Assembly: GCA_009746045.1 (NCBI GenBank)
Contig: RPFO01000086.1
Span: forward strand, 909,949-969,948
Source: Mesostigma viride
Taxonomy: Eukaryota; Streptophyta; Mesostigmatophyceae; Mesostigmatales; Mesostigmataceae
Direction: 5' to 3'
Length of the DNA stretch: 60,000 bases
Below are positions 19,198-28,974 of this stretch, in pieces. Both the position numbers and the translations under genes were made by a program. A model generated the notes under the pieces. The model was not told the DNA's origin, did no database searches, and saw only the letters and a program-made list of their open reading frames with translations. How positions within the stretch are numbered: position 1 is the stretch's first letter; the number at the start of each line of letters is the position of its first letter.

Positions 19198-19922
19198 TGT
19201 TTAACAAGCAAAAATGACTTTGTTGTTACATCCTTTGTTTTGTGAATGTTTGGCTTTTATTCGAGGACTTTTGGATCAGTATTGAGAAAGTTAGGAGGTT
19301 TCTAAGACGACGGTACTTGGAGCTAATACTTTGTCAACCGACTGGTAGAAGCCCTCATTGGTCGTGGCCTGATCCACGTGGGGTTATAGTTTGTTGGTCG
19401 GTACTATTGAGTCTTAAATGCTCCTTTGGGACTTCAGTGCTTACGACAGATTCAGGATCTCATGGAAAGATTCTGCCAGGCTGTGACAGTGTGGTGTTGT
19501 TCTGTTTTGTGTGACTAGGATGGATACGAAGATCTTGTATAGAATTCCATGATTCTGATTGGTTCTCTTCAGGCTAAGGTTGAAGCAAGTTCGACAAGCA
19601 CGTCGATATCAAGGACGTGGGGTCGCCATTGTTGCTACGTTGGTTTTGATTCATCATGGTATAATAAATCTTGTCTTTGTTGTCCATTCATAAGAGCCCC
19701 TTGGCTATAGACGTCCTTCAGTTCCACAGAGGTCGTCTATACACGAGCTTGTCTTTGTGTCTACAAGGGGTTGTGATTCCCTAAATCACGTGCTGTGGAA
19801 TTTCCATCTCAACGTTGCTCGGATACTTGAAGATCTGTAACTCAAGAAAGCAACCCAGGTACATAAAAGATCTTTCATATTTGGACTATGGATGATGCAG
19901 ATGATCATTTTTAGTCGTTACA
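19198..19922 (+). repeat. 3' LTR
   Basis: 725 bp, starts TGTTTAAC and ends GTTACA, collinear with 10578-11292. It is followed by the right target duplication CTTCG. Confidence 0.95.
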
Positions 19923-19927
19923 CTTCG
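19923..19927. other. Target site duplication CTTCG, right
   Basis: Identical to 10573-10577. Confidence 0.95.
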
Positions 19928-20279
19928 GAGCCGGCACCTCACATTTGTAGCATAAGCTATGCGTCATGCAGCCTACCTATATATGGTATTACACTGGTTG
20001 TATTGCACCCATGCACAGTGTTGCGCCCCGGCATGATCATTGCACCATGCCGTGGAGAGAGCGCTCTGTGGCCTGCCCACTTGCGGCAGTGAGATCGAGA
20101 AGCTAGGGCGCCCTCCCTCCTTCTCGCTGTGTATATAGGGTTGAAGGTTCCTTTACTCTGTATATTGGCACGTACGCAGTCACGTGACGCATGCAGTCAC
20201 GTGCTTATAAATTTATTAATAATTCATATTATCCTATTATATCAATGAGCTAGACAGGCCCCGGCCCTGCCACCTCAGA

Positions 20280-20760
20280 CTAGGGAATATATACCAGTAG
20301 TGTAGATTAGTCAGGCTTAGCCGCTTAGCCTAGCATGTGGCCCACGCGCATGTGCGCCCATAATGGCCCCCATGGGCCATGGATGATGCCTTCAGAATTT
20401 AGCCACGCCCTGCCTATAATGGGACCCCCATGGATGTCGCATTAAGAATTTAGCCATGCTATGCCATGCAGAGAGATGCTCTTTGTCGAGAAGCCATGCC
20501 CTAGCTCTTGTATAGCCATGATGATCTTCCCCCACATGACATACTCCCCCTTAGCTGGGCATAGTGTGAAGATCATGAGGGTGCAGCTAGGTGCCCTGCA
20601 TGGTGCACCTAGAGCAAGGGTAGCTTACATTCCCACCCTTGCAGGAAGTAGGCCAGAATGTATTAAAAGCCATATGCCCCTTCTCAGGGATATGTGCTAC
20701 TACATGTACTCCCAACGGAGTTATGTTTCTTATTAATTAACTAAAATTATTAATCAATTA
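20280..20760 (+). repeat. LINE 3' UTR type 2, arm of a large inverted repeat
   Basis: Blocks such as CTAGAGCAAGGGTAGCTTAC, AAAAGCCATATGCCCCTTCT and CCCAACGGAGTTATGTTTCT recur in reverse complement between 22130 and 22880. It ends in TTAATTAA. The same UTR type follows the ORF1 copies at 8410-9260 and 22920-23760 on the minus strand, so this is a 3' fragment of that family in plus orientation. Confidence 0.6.
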
Positions 20761-20817
20761 TGAGACAGCCGGATATATACCGGCCATACATGGCCTTTGC
20801 TGATTGCATGTCTCGTC

Positions 20818-21082
20818 GAATTCATCAATTAATTAATTTAAACTCGTGCTCCCGTTGGGGAGTCATGTGGAGCACCGAATAAGTGCTTTTAATCCCTAGC
20901 TGTATGTGCACAACATGAAGAAAGGGCAGAGACCCCCTTCTCCTTCATGCCAAAGGCATGCCACAGCTTCTTCCTGCATGTTGTTGTGCACATACATGTA
21001 CAGGGATTAAAAGCACTTCGGTGCTCCGTGCATGACGAGTTCCCGGGCAACGGGATCACGAGTTTCATTAATTAATTACAGT
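20818..21082. repeat. Head-to-head pair of 3' hairpin modules
   Basis: A minus-oriented module (20818-20950, CTCGTGCTCCCGTTGGGGAG, then AAGTGCTTTTAATCCC) is followed by a plus-oriented one (about 20970-21082, GGGATTAAAAGCACTTCGGT, then GGGATCACGAGTTTCATTAA). ATGTGCACAACATG near 20906 and CATGTTGTTGTGCACAT near 20977 pair with each other. The whole unit is an imperfect palindrome of about 260 bp with TTAA runs on both outer ends. Confidence 0.65.
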
Positions 21083-21330
21083 AGTTATAACCAATTCATT
21101 AATTAATGCCACAGCAGCAATCGGACACGATAAACGATCCGGTCTAGGTGGGTGCAATAAGACCCGTGTGAACATACATCTGAAACAAGGAGCGTGGGCA
21201 AGGAAGCTCAGCATAGCCAGGACGTAGCATGGCTGGCTGTACAAAGGAGCTACAAAGCTAATTAGGCTAGCCGGCTGGTTGTGTACCGGTCGTACGTGCA
21301 CGCGTTAGCGGTGCACGTGACTAGGTCATA
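21083..21330. other. No gene recognised
   Basis: Contains a diverged reverse-complement piece of the UTR at 8090-8260 (GTGTACCGGTCGTACGTGCA region against ACGGTACACAACCAGCC), so it is LINE debris. Confidence 0.4.
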
Positions 21331-21440
21331 TATCAAGGAGACAACCAGCGCAGGCCGGCCGGAAATCGGGAGATTCTGGACCATGGTATAGCTCGAGCCT
21401 GCCGTTATCTTGTCTGCGTTTTCGAGTCGTATGCGGGCCG
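21331..21440 (+). repeat. Dispersed repeat delta, fragment
   Basis: Starts ATATCAAGGAGACAACCAGC, matching 27345-27450. It differs from that copy by GGCC inserted at 21357-21360 and TA inserted in ATGGTATAGCTCG. Confidence 0.7.
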
Positions 21441-22129
21441 GCTAGGCAAATATTCTAGGCATGGCTGCCTTGCGGCAGCAGTGACTACCCGCGGTAGCTA
21501 ACAATTGATTTGTTAGCTTGGGCTATTCGGCTTGCCCGCCAGGCCCTGCATGAACGTAGGGTATTCCACACATAGGTCTTTAATAAGAATCTTTGTACCA
21601 GGGTATGCCTCGCATTTCGGACGAGATTAGACAGCGTTACTTAGGATAGCATTTGTAGGACATCTTGCTCGCGCACCAGCCAGGTAGACACCAACCACAG
21701 TCTGGCCGGCCCCGGCCCATGCAGCGGCTTGGCCAGCCAGGGCAGCATATCCTGCATGACCTGGTCTGGCCCCAAGGACATTCCTAGAAAGCTGGGTAAA
21801 CCTGCCATGAAGGCATGAACTACCCACAGCAGTTGCTGCATGCAGCCGACCTAGTGGTCCCAGCCCCGTTTGAACATCGCATTCACTCCCTCTCTCTTGC
21901 TTGGACTGCTATGCAGAACACTGAAGAGGTGGAAGACGATTGCATGTCCAGGCTCACACGCCAGCCCCTGTGGGCAAGCCCCCCACCCCACAGAGGAAGG
22001 GGCGCTTTGCTGAGTAGAATAGTTATAGGGTTTTCTAGATTAGATTAGCTTAGAGTTAGATTAGTTCGGTTTCGCGGCTTCGCCCACCTCAATCCATCAT
22101 GCAGCAAGGGAATATGTGCTACATGCATG
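21441..22129. other. No gene recognised
   Basis: Short ORFs on both strands (up to 77 codons) without a recognisable domain or a second copy in the window. Confidence 0.35.
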
Positions 22130-22919
22130 ATCTCCCAACGGACAGTCATTAATTAATTAATTAATTAATTAGGAACATAACTCCGTTGGCAGTATATGTA
22201 GCACATATCCCAGAGAAGGGGCATATGGCTTTTAAGACATTCTAAGCTACTTCCTGCATGCAAGGGTGGGAATGTAAACAACCCTTCTTGCTCTAGGTGC
22301 ACCAAGGGCACCTGCATACATGGGTCTTATTGCACCCACAGTTTGCCGGATCGTTAGCGTGTCCGTTTAGCTAGCGCGCCCGATTGCAGCTGTGGCATGC
22401 CTTTGGCATGAAGGAGACTGGGGGTCTCTGCCCTTTCTCCTGTAGTGCACACACAGGGATTAAAAGCACTTCGGTGCTCCGTGACTCCCCAACGGGAGCA
22501 CGAGTTTAATTAATTAATTAATTAAGGGCACCTGCATGCATGCACCACCAGAGCTATCCGCAAGCTCAACCCAACTAAGGGGAGCCTGTCATGCATGCCT
22601 GGGGGCCGGGGGAAGATCACCATGGCTATACAAGAGCTAGGGCATGGCTTCTCATCAGAGAGTGACTCTCTGTGTAGGCAGGGCTGAGCTAATTCTGCAT
22701 CATCCATTGGGGTCCCATTATAGGCAGGGCGTGGCTAAATTCTCAATGCATCATCTATGGGGGCCATTATGGGCGCATATGCGCGTGGGCCACGTGGTAT
22801 AGGCTAAGGCTGCCTTATACAACTTATACAACTGCCTTATACTAATCTACACTACTGCTATATTCCCTAGACAGTCTGTGGGGGTGCCCGGCTGCCAAGG
22901 CTTGTGGTCGACATGGATC
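22130..22919 (-). repeat. LINE 3' UTR type 2, minus copy, split by a retroposon
   Basis: Reverse complement of the 20280-20760 family. It is interrupted at 22323-22525 by a short retroposon and continues into the ORF1 remnant at 22920-23760, which shows that this UTR belongs to an ORF1-type element. It begins at a TTAA run (22150-22172). Confidence 0.6.
22323..22525 (+). mobile_element. 203-bp retroposon with a 17-bp target duplication
   Basis: Nearly identical to 8204-8409, from GGTCTTATTGCACCCACAG to the TTAA tail. It is bounded by GGGCACCTGCATACATG (22306-22322) and GGGCACCTGCATGCATG (22526-22542), a 17-bp duplication with one mismatch. Because the flanking UTR copy at 20280-20760 lacks it, the empty site is known. 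It is a 5'-truncated ORF1 element or a SINE that borrowed its 3' end. Confidence 0.85.
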
Positions 22920-23760
22920 GATGACGTCCCCCCGCCAGTATACCGGTTTCCCCCCTGCGCTTTAATTTGCCGGAGCTGGAGGTAGGTCGGCCATAGCTCG
23001 CGTCGCCGTTGTTGCTGCATGGGCCAGGGTCAGTCAGGTCGTCGTCCAGCGTGAGTGAAGTGAGTCCTCAAGAGCTTCTTGCGGTTTTTAAGAAACAACA
23101 GCTTGTCCGCCATGTACTTAAAAGGTGAGGAGCAGGGGAGCCGGGCCAGCCTTAGCCCGCGCACGGGGAAGGCGGGCAGCCGACATCCGCAGCTCACCAG
23201 TGATGTGCATGGGGGCAAGAATGTCGCGCTTAAATGCCGTGAGAAGAGTCGTCGAGGTCTCATCTTCAGGCCAGTGGTCGAAGTGCTTGACGATGACATT
23301 GTGGCTGCGCTGGGTGCGGTCGGCCTCCTCGCGGAGGTCGAGGGCTGTGCCGCGATCGATGGTGGAGTTGCAGTGGAGGTGGTGGAGATGGCGTGGTGCT
23401 CATGAGCAGGTCCGCCCAGGTCTGGGTCGATAGAGGCATCGCCGGTTGGGCCAGCGGGGGCTGGCTTGGCGGCAATGTCCTTCACGTACCGCCTGGGCGG
23501 TGCATGATGCCTGCGGTGTTCTGCATGCACTCGATGGCGATGGCGGTGTCCTTGAGGCGCTGGTCGATGTCGAGGAGCTGGGCCTTGAGGGTGGCGGTGC
23601 ATGGAGGTGGCAGTGCATGGCAGTGGAGGTGGAGGCGAGGAGGGTGGAGGTGCATACAGGAGGTGACGGTGGTGGAAATGTGAGGGAGCTCAGCAGCCAG
23701 CGTGCCTCAAATTGCCGCCACATCTGCGGCATGCAAGGGCCGGGGGGCACGTGCTAGCTG
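22920..23760 (-). pseudogene. ORF1-type LINE copy, minus strand
   Basis: The minus strand holds AGRRPD-like remnants of the DDDLT region near 23040, RFLSRRKKL-like KLLFLKNRKKLLRTHFTH, and further 5' pieces that match 33100-33700 and 41100-41600. Frames change several times. At 23013-23016 CATG, and nearby GTCA and GTGA tandem duplications, are extra relative to 8925-8965. The protein cannot be read through. Confidence 0.55.
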
Positions 23761-23844
23761 CTCGAAAGCTTCCTATAAGGAGGGTGCGGACGATGGTTTC
23801 TGTCGCGAACGGAGTCATGTTATTATTGTTATTTTTTTAATTAG

Positions 23845-25590
23845 AACGCGTGTTTTTTTAATTAGAACGCGATATATCGCGTTGTAAGCTTTTTTTAGAA
23901 CGCATATAGCACCTAAGGAAAATTTTTTTTCATGGTCATGTATATACTTTCCTGAAAGCCCATAAATCAAAGGATTTTTTGAGCTACTCAGACCTACAAA
24001 ATGCTAATTCATTAGAGAGATACACTGGTTTGAATACAGGGGGGTCTGACCATGACCGCGATTTCTTGACCCTAGGTCACAAGTCATGTGCTTATTCACA
24101 AATGGTTCATGAAAAAAATCTGGCTTCTTGCACGAGCTATGGGCAACATATGCAGGCTCTGTGAAACAAAACTCAGGCCCATTGGGCCACTGGAGCTATT
24201 TTTCATTAGCATCACAATTACAACGCAGTACAACGCAGTGGGAAAAATGAGAGCCCTTCACAACATGACGCAACGACATGAGCCCCATAAACGGGGCCAT
24301 AGTGAGCTTGGAGGGTCAAAACGTTGAAAATAGGTGTTGTATAAGTAAGTTATACAGCATCAAACATGCATCAAACATCATGACTGGATGACCTAATATG
24401 ACTGAATCAGGCAGCCATAGCCAAAGCATCATCCACTCTCACAACGTGTTGAGCACATGCCTCGTGGGAACGGAGGTGCTGGGTTTTCATTCCATAACGC
24501 GTGCAATACTGAAAGAAAGAGGCACGTGTAATGCAAGGCTTGGATAGGTTGAGTGATCCATGAGCTTACATGCAGGCAAAGATGACGCTGGAATGCATGC
24601 TAGCAAATGGTGGCAAGATGCTAACAACACATGATTATACACCATGATTATGGGCACCTAGCTGGTCTTCTTGCACAATCAACGCAGTATAAACCATCAA
24701 CATCCAATCCTCACGATATATGCACGGCTTGACGACGTATACAGCACCTAAATACTGCACAACTGCAACCTGCTATGGCTGACATGCAAGCAACGTCGAG
24801 TAGGATGGCGGTCTTAGAGAGGCTGGGCAGAGGTCGGTAGAAATAAGTGGAAAACTGGCAGAAACTAGGTAGAAACACGATATACTTACGCCTGCAAGCA
24901 CTATTGAGCCGGTGGCAGAGGCCATTTCCAGGAAAATACAGCATACCGTAGCAATAGCCACGGTCACGCCTTACGCTATTTGCAGGCACCATCATGCCCG
25001 GCGCTACCCAATAAAAGTCTGCACAATTCTCGGTTTAGCCGAGAGTCCGGACGTTCGGAATGAATAAACATGTGTTAAGAAGTCGAAACACCATGGAAAT
25101 ACCAAGCATGGTGCCGCAGCAGACCCGAGTCTTGACGTAATAATATGTATGCCGGTTTCCAGGGTTTCCGCATGAAAGTTGGGTGAGAAACTGGAAAAAA
25201 CTACGTTTCCTTTGCCCCAGTACCTCAACAAACTCGTAGAAACCTAATTATCAACCTTTGAACGCATCATCATGGTCGTGCCACCCAACAGCCACTGAAA
25301 TTCGCGCGAAAACTGGCGAGATCTACCTGCCGCCATCGCCGTCGTCTTCACCTTCGTCCCGCGAAAATGCCTGATTTCAGTGGTACATATTTGTTTGCAG
25401 CTGTCACAAAAAAAATACCAAAAATACCAGGATTTTTTCTTGAATTCTATGAGATGTTTCTGACCTATCTTGAAAGTTTCAGACCAAAAATCGCATGTTT
25501 AATAGGTTTGCCACGTGTCAGATTACAACGCGATACATCGCGTTCTAACCCTACAACGCGATGTATCGCGTTGTAAAAAAACACGGGTTA
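23845..25590. mobile_element. TIR element eta, non-coding
   Basis: The left end has CGTGTTTTTTTAATTAGAAC (23849 on) followed by the perfect 18-bp palindrome AACGCGATATATCGCGTT (23866-23883). The right end, read in reverse, has CCCGTGTTTTTTTACAACGC followed by the near-palindromes ACGCGATACATCGCGT and ACGCGATGTATCGCGT (25526-25574). These are inverted terminal repeats of about 35 bp around 1.7 kb with no coding frame of note. Exact borders and the target duplication are not resolved because the flanks are AT-rich and repetitive. Confidence 0.6.
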
Positions 25591-25664
25591 ATTTAATTTA
25601 ATTTATATCTCCCAACGTCCGGAGTCATGATGTTATAATTTAATTTTTTAATTTTTGTAATTCT

Positions 25665-26100
25665 AGCCCGCAGGGCCGGGGCGTCCACATCTTGTGGTTG
25701 ATCATCAGGTCCCCGCCCCGGCCTAGCTCCAGTACACCAAGGTTGCAATTGGGCTTCTGGGGGCCGGTCCTGCTTCAATGTGGCGGATCAGTATTCCGGC
25801 CACAGGTCGCGTCCCTGCTGCGCTGCTGCATGAGCTGGCCGGGGTCAGGTCACGTCCTCCAACGTCCAGCTAGGTGAGGTCGTGCAATTACCTCTTGCGA
25901 CGAGAAAGGAACCGCTGCTTGTCCAGTTGCATGTCCTCCTGGGGGAGGGGAAGGTGAGCAGGACTGGTACCACGTGGGGGAGCGCCGCCTTGTCGGCCCG
26001 TGAGTGGGGAAGCTAGGCGGTGGCACCCACGCAGTTCTACCTCACCTATGTACCAGGCCCATGAGGGTAACCCATGGTCCGCCGATGTGGTCAAATTTGA
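25665..26100 (-). pseudogene. ORF1-type LINE copy, minus strand
   Basis: Reverse complement of 7680-7985: stop, then GGTCCCCGCCCC, the DLT helix, RFLSRRKR, and VEVELRGCHRL (YIGEVELRGCHRLASPLTGR). Extra bases relative to that copy are CATG (25829-25832), CTAG (25870-25873), CTAG (26013-26016) and a 12-base insert near 25920. It lies just outside the CACTA-ended element. Confidence 0.65.
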
Positions 26101-26138
26101 CCACAACACACGTAACGTAACTGTACACTAGGAACTCG

Positions 26139-26480
26139 GCTTTGAGAATGGGTGAGAAAAGGTGAGAAAAAGGGTGAGATGGGTGAGAAAAAGGGTGAGA
26201 AATGGGTGAGAATGGGTGAGAAAAGTGAGAAAATAGGGTGAGAAATGGGTGAGAATGGGTGAGAAAAGGGCAATCTCACCCGGGTGAGATTGCCCCAAAA
26301 AGGTGAAAAAAGGGGAAAAACGTGAGAAAAATCTCAAAAAACAGGACGTGAGATAAGTGAGAAAAACGGGAGGTGTGAAACGTGAGAAAAGTGAGAAAAT
26401 CAGGACGTGAGAAAAGTGAGAAAAGTGAGAAAAACAGGACGTGAGAAACGTGAGAAAAGTGAGAAAACACAGCGCTGAAA
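26139..26480 (-). repeat. Subterminal GGTGAGAAAA repeats, left
   Basis: Dozens of GTGAGAAA units with spacers such as ATGG and ACGGGAGG. The mirror image is at 31330-31660. Low-complexity ORFs rich in Phe/Ser/His arise on the minus strand but follow from the repeat. Confidence 0.85.
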
Positions 26481-26639
26481 AACACACCCATAATGCAATA
26501 TGCTGGCAGCAGACACATGCATGCAGTGCCAGTAACAACCGCTGTTCAAAACAGCACGAACAATAATGATTTTTTCATTAAATGTTTGAATAATTTTAAT
26601 GTTTACAGCTGCAAGAACCCGTTGATTCAACTATTCAAC

Positions 26640-26785
26640 ACTGTTATGGCGTTATGTACATCTTCGGCATTCAAATATGCCTGTTCAACACAGTCTGTTA
26701 TGGCGTTATGACATCTTCGGCATTCAATGCCTGTTCAACACAGTCTGTTATGGCGTTATGACATCTTCCGCATTCAATGCCTATC
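26640..26785 (+). repeat. Three tandem ~50-bp units
   Basis: CTGTTATGGCGTTATG starts at 26641, 26695 and 26745, each followed by ACATCTTCGGCATTCAA-type sequence. Confidence 0.9.
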
Positions 26786-26789
26786 ATCA

Positions 26790-27344
26790 AATACTATATG
26801 GTAGCTAGCTAACAAAGCGGGCCGGTCGACAGGGCGTCACATGCTGACTTGAAAGTGGAACCGCTTGCATTTTACTCTCGTGGTCCCTGCAAGAAATAAA
26901 CAAACCGACACAATATACGCAAGAGGAAAAGAAATCAGATCCTTGACATAGATGTAAGCGTTCTACAAGGAAGAGCTCACCAGCACCTAACGGTCCATGC
27001 AGCAAATGTGTAGAACCCAACACTCACTCTTATGGCAAAGCAGCCCCATGTGGCAAGGCAGCACCATACACATGAATCACACCATGCGCCAGATGTCACA
27101 CGAGCAAGGCACAACGTTGTCGTCGGATCAGAAAGCAACAAACGTGAAAACGCTAGCGGCCCAAATCTGAGATTCCGCGGAACACAGAAAATAAGAAAGC
27201 TCAGAAGCTACCAGCAAGGGATCGAACATATGACCTTTGGCATGATTTCGCGGCTGTGTGAGTCTCCTGATCCGAAGGCATCTCACTTAATTAACGTTTC
27301 GAAACAGCCAAACTGCGGAAAATCTCTTACCGGAGAGAGTTGCC
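26790..27344. other. No gene recognised
   Basis: A 148-codon frame (27032-27478) runs partly into repeat delta. It is rich in His and Lys, has no domain and is not conserved elsewhere. Confidence 0.35.
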
Positions 27345-27560
27345 AATATCAAGGAGACAACCAGCGCAGGCCAGAAATCGGGAGAATCCGGACCATGGTA
27401 GCTCGAGCCTGCCGTTATCTTGTCCGCGTTTTCGAGTCGTGCAGGATTATGAATATGAATGGAGATGGAAATGTGTAGCCTTGTGCATTGAAATTACGGC
27501 TGGCTGACGTGAAGAGCGACTACATGACCTACACGGTGGGGCCGGAAACGGCTTGCTTGA
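27345..27560 (+). repeat. Dispersed repeat delta, plus copy
   Basis: ATATCAAGGAGACAACCAGC to the block GGGGCCGGAAACGGCTTGCT. Further copies: 21331-21440, 39805-40150 (minus), 40252-40290, 56110-56185 and 57907-58055 (minus), with its other half at 28215-28420 and 57000-57130. GGTAGCTCGAGCC and GTTTTCGAGTC vaguely resemble pol III A and B boxes, so a SINE origin is possible but unproven. Confidence 0.65.
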
Positions 27561-28214
27561 TTGTGTTTCATCGTGGGCAACGAGTCCAACAACTACTTTC
27601 TCTGGGCGGCGGCAAATTGAACGCAAACCTCATCATGAAATCTTGACCGTCGAAATGTAACCATCCGACGACTTATGCAGTATGCCGCGTAATTTTCTGT
27701 TGCGGGAGAGCCGTTGGGCCGGTTCCCGACGCGGGCGACCAGTGGTTTGCGTTAAGTTAACTTAGCTGAAGTTCTCCAACAGAAGTGACCCAAGCCGCAT
27801 GATGGCACTCATCGACGGCCTCAGTCTATTGACGCGTCGGCCCGATTTTGGCGGCACCCAATTTGACCCCAACGGCACCTACCGACAAAGGGCATAGGTA
27901 CGTACCGACGTTTCACGCGCACCACGACCTTCGAGCTCTGCTATGGCGGTGGTGCCGTGGGGCCCGCATCAGACTGCGGGCCCTTATCTGCTTTGGCGGT
28001 GCTGCCGTTGGGCCCGCATCAGAATTCAGGCCCTTTATGCAGGCGGGCCCTTAATGCATGTTACTTTTTTATTCTTCTGCATACAAATATGAAGCAATGA
28101 GGTCGTGTCCTCCGGATTTTTGCATTTGCACCGTGGGCAGTTCTTGGACGTTTGGAAACATGCATGATGGCATGTGGCTAATGCAATGACTGAATCAAGC
28201 TAGACCGTTTCAGT
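27561..28214. other. No gene recognised
   Basis: Contains a short direct repeat around GGCGGTGGTGCCGTGGGGCC and GGCGGTGCTGCCGTTGGGCC (about 27942 and 27992), both followed by CGCATCAGA. No coding frame is supported. Confidence 0.4.
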
Positions 28215-28420
28215 GGTTTTTCATTTGCGGGTATTTCCTCGTAAATGGTGGGAAAGCGATCGCAGCAATGGTTCTCACCACTAGACACTCCCGGCCAGTG
28301 AAGCTCGAAAAACACGCCCTGATCAAGCAAGCTGTTTCCGGCCCCACTGTATAGGTCATCTTACAGTCACTCTTTGCGTAAGCCAGCCATAATTTCAATG
28401 AACAAGGCTGCACATTTGCA
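28215..28420 (+). repeat. Dispersed repeat delta, other half
   Basis: CGCAGCAATGGTTCTCACCA to GTAAGCCAGCCATAATTTCA matches 57000-57135 and 39810-39965. The 39.8-kb copy differs by GATC at 39896-39899 and TA in GTTATAGGC. Confidence 0.7.
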
Positions 28421-28523
28421 TACTCTTTTCTTGGTTATCGGTGTGCCTTTGTTTGGATGCAGGGGGGATCGCGCTGTGCTGACACAACGCGTTCAACGTG
28501 CTGGGAATCAACAATCCTGACGT

Positions 28524-28974
28524 CCCAAGGTTTACTGGAGGGGCGGGGACCTGATGATCAACCACGAGATGTGGACGCCCCCTGCGGGCTAGAATAGCCC
28601 TAGCTTGTACTCATTGGCAGTCTCTGCCGCCATGGCAGCCATGCCTAGAATGTTTGCCTAGCTGAGCCATTATACCTAGTCACGTGCACCGCTAACACAC
28701 GGTACACAACCAGCCATAGCCTTAGCTTAGTCCTTGTACAACCATGCTACGTCATGGCAATGCTCAGATTACTTGCCCATGCACCCGTTATGATATGCTC
28801 ACATGGGTCTTATTGCACCCACAGATTGCCGGATCGTTTATCGGGTCCAATAGCAGCTGCGACATGCCTTTGGCATGAAGGAGAAAGGGGGTCTGTGCCC
28901 TTCCTGTTGTGCACACACAGGGATTAAAAGCACTTCGGTGCTCCGTGATCCAACGGGAGCACGAGTTCAATTAA
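28524..28974 (+). mobile_element. 5'-truncated ORF1-type LINE copy
   Basis: Starts at CCCAAGGTTTACTGGAGG, equal to 7915 of the full copy, runs through the ORF1 stop and 3' UTR, and ends in the hairpin module and TTAA. Its tail is cut by the TTAA element that begins at 28975; the rest of the tail (TTAATCATGTAATTAATTAA) reappears at 31250. This confirms that ORF1 is followed directly by the tail. Confidence 0.85.

Larger units (their letters stand above)
10578..19922 (+). mobile_element. Complete Ty3-type chromovirus LTR retrotransposon
   Basis: A 9345-bp element. It is flanked by CTTCG on both sides (10573-10577 and 19923-19927), the 5-bp target duplication typical of Ty3 integration. It has two LTRs with TG...CA ends, a primer-binding site, gag, protease, RT/RNase H, integrase and chromodomain in Ty3 order, an extra ORF, and a polypurine tract. 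By eye the LTRs differ at about ten places, so the insertion is young but not brand new. The coding region has at least five frame breaks; several lie in G or C runs. The copy is either inactivated or affected by sequence errors. Confidence 0.95.

Noticed and set aside
27032-27478. 148-codon ORF as a host gene
   Set aside because: Its second half is dispersed repeat delta, and no domain or homologous frame is seen in other copies.
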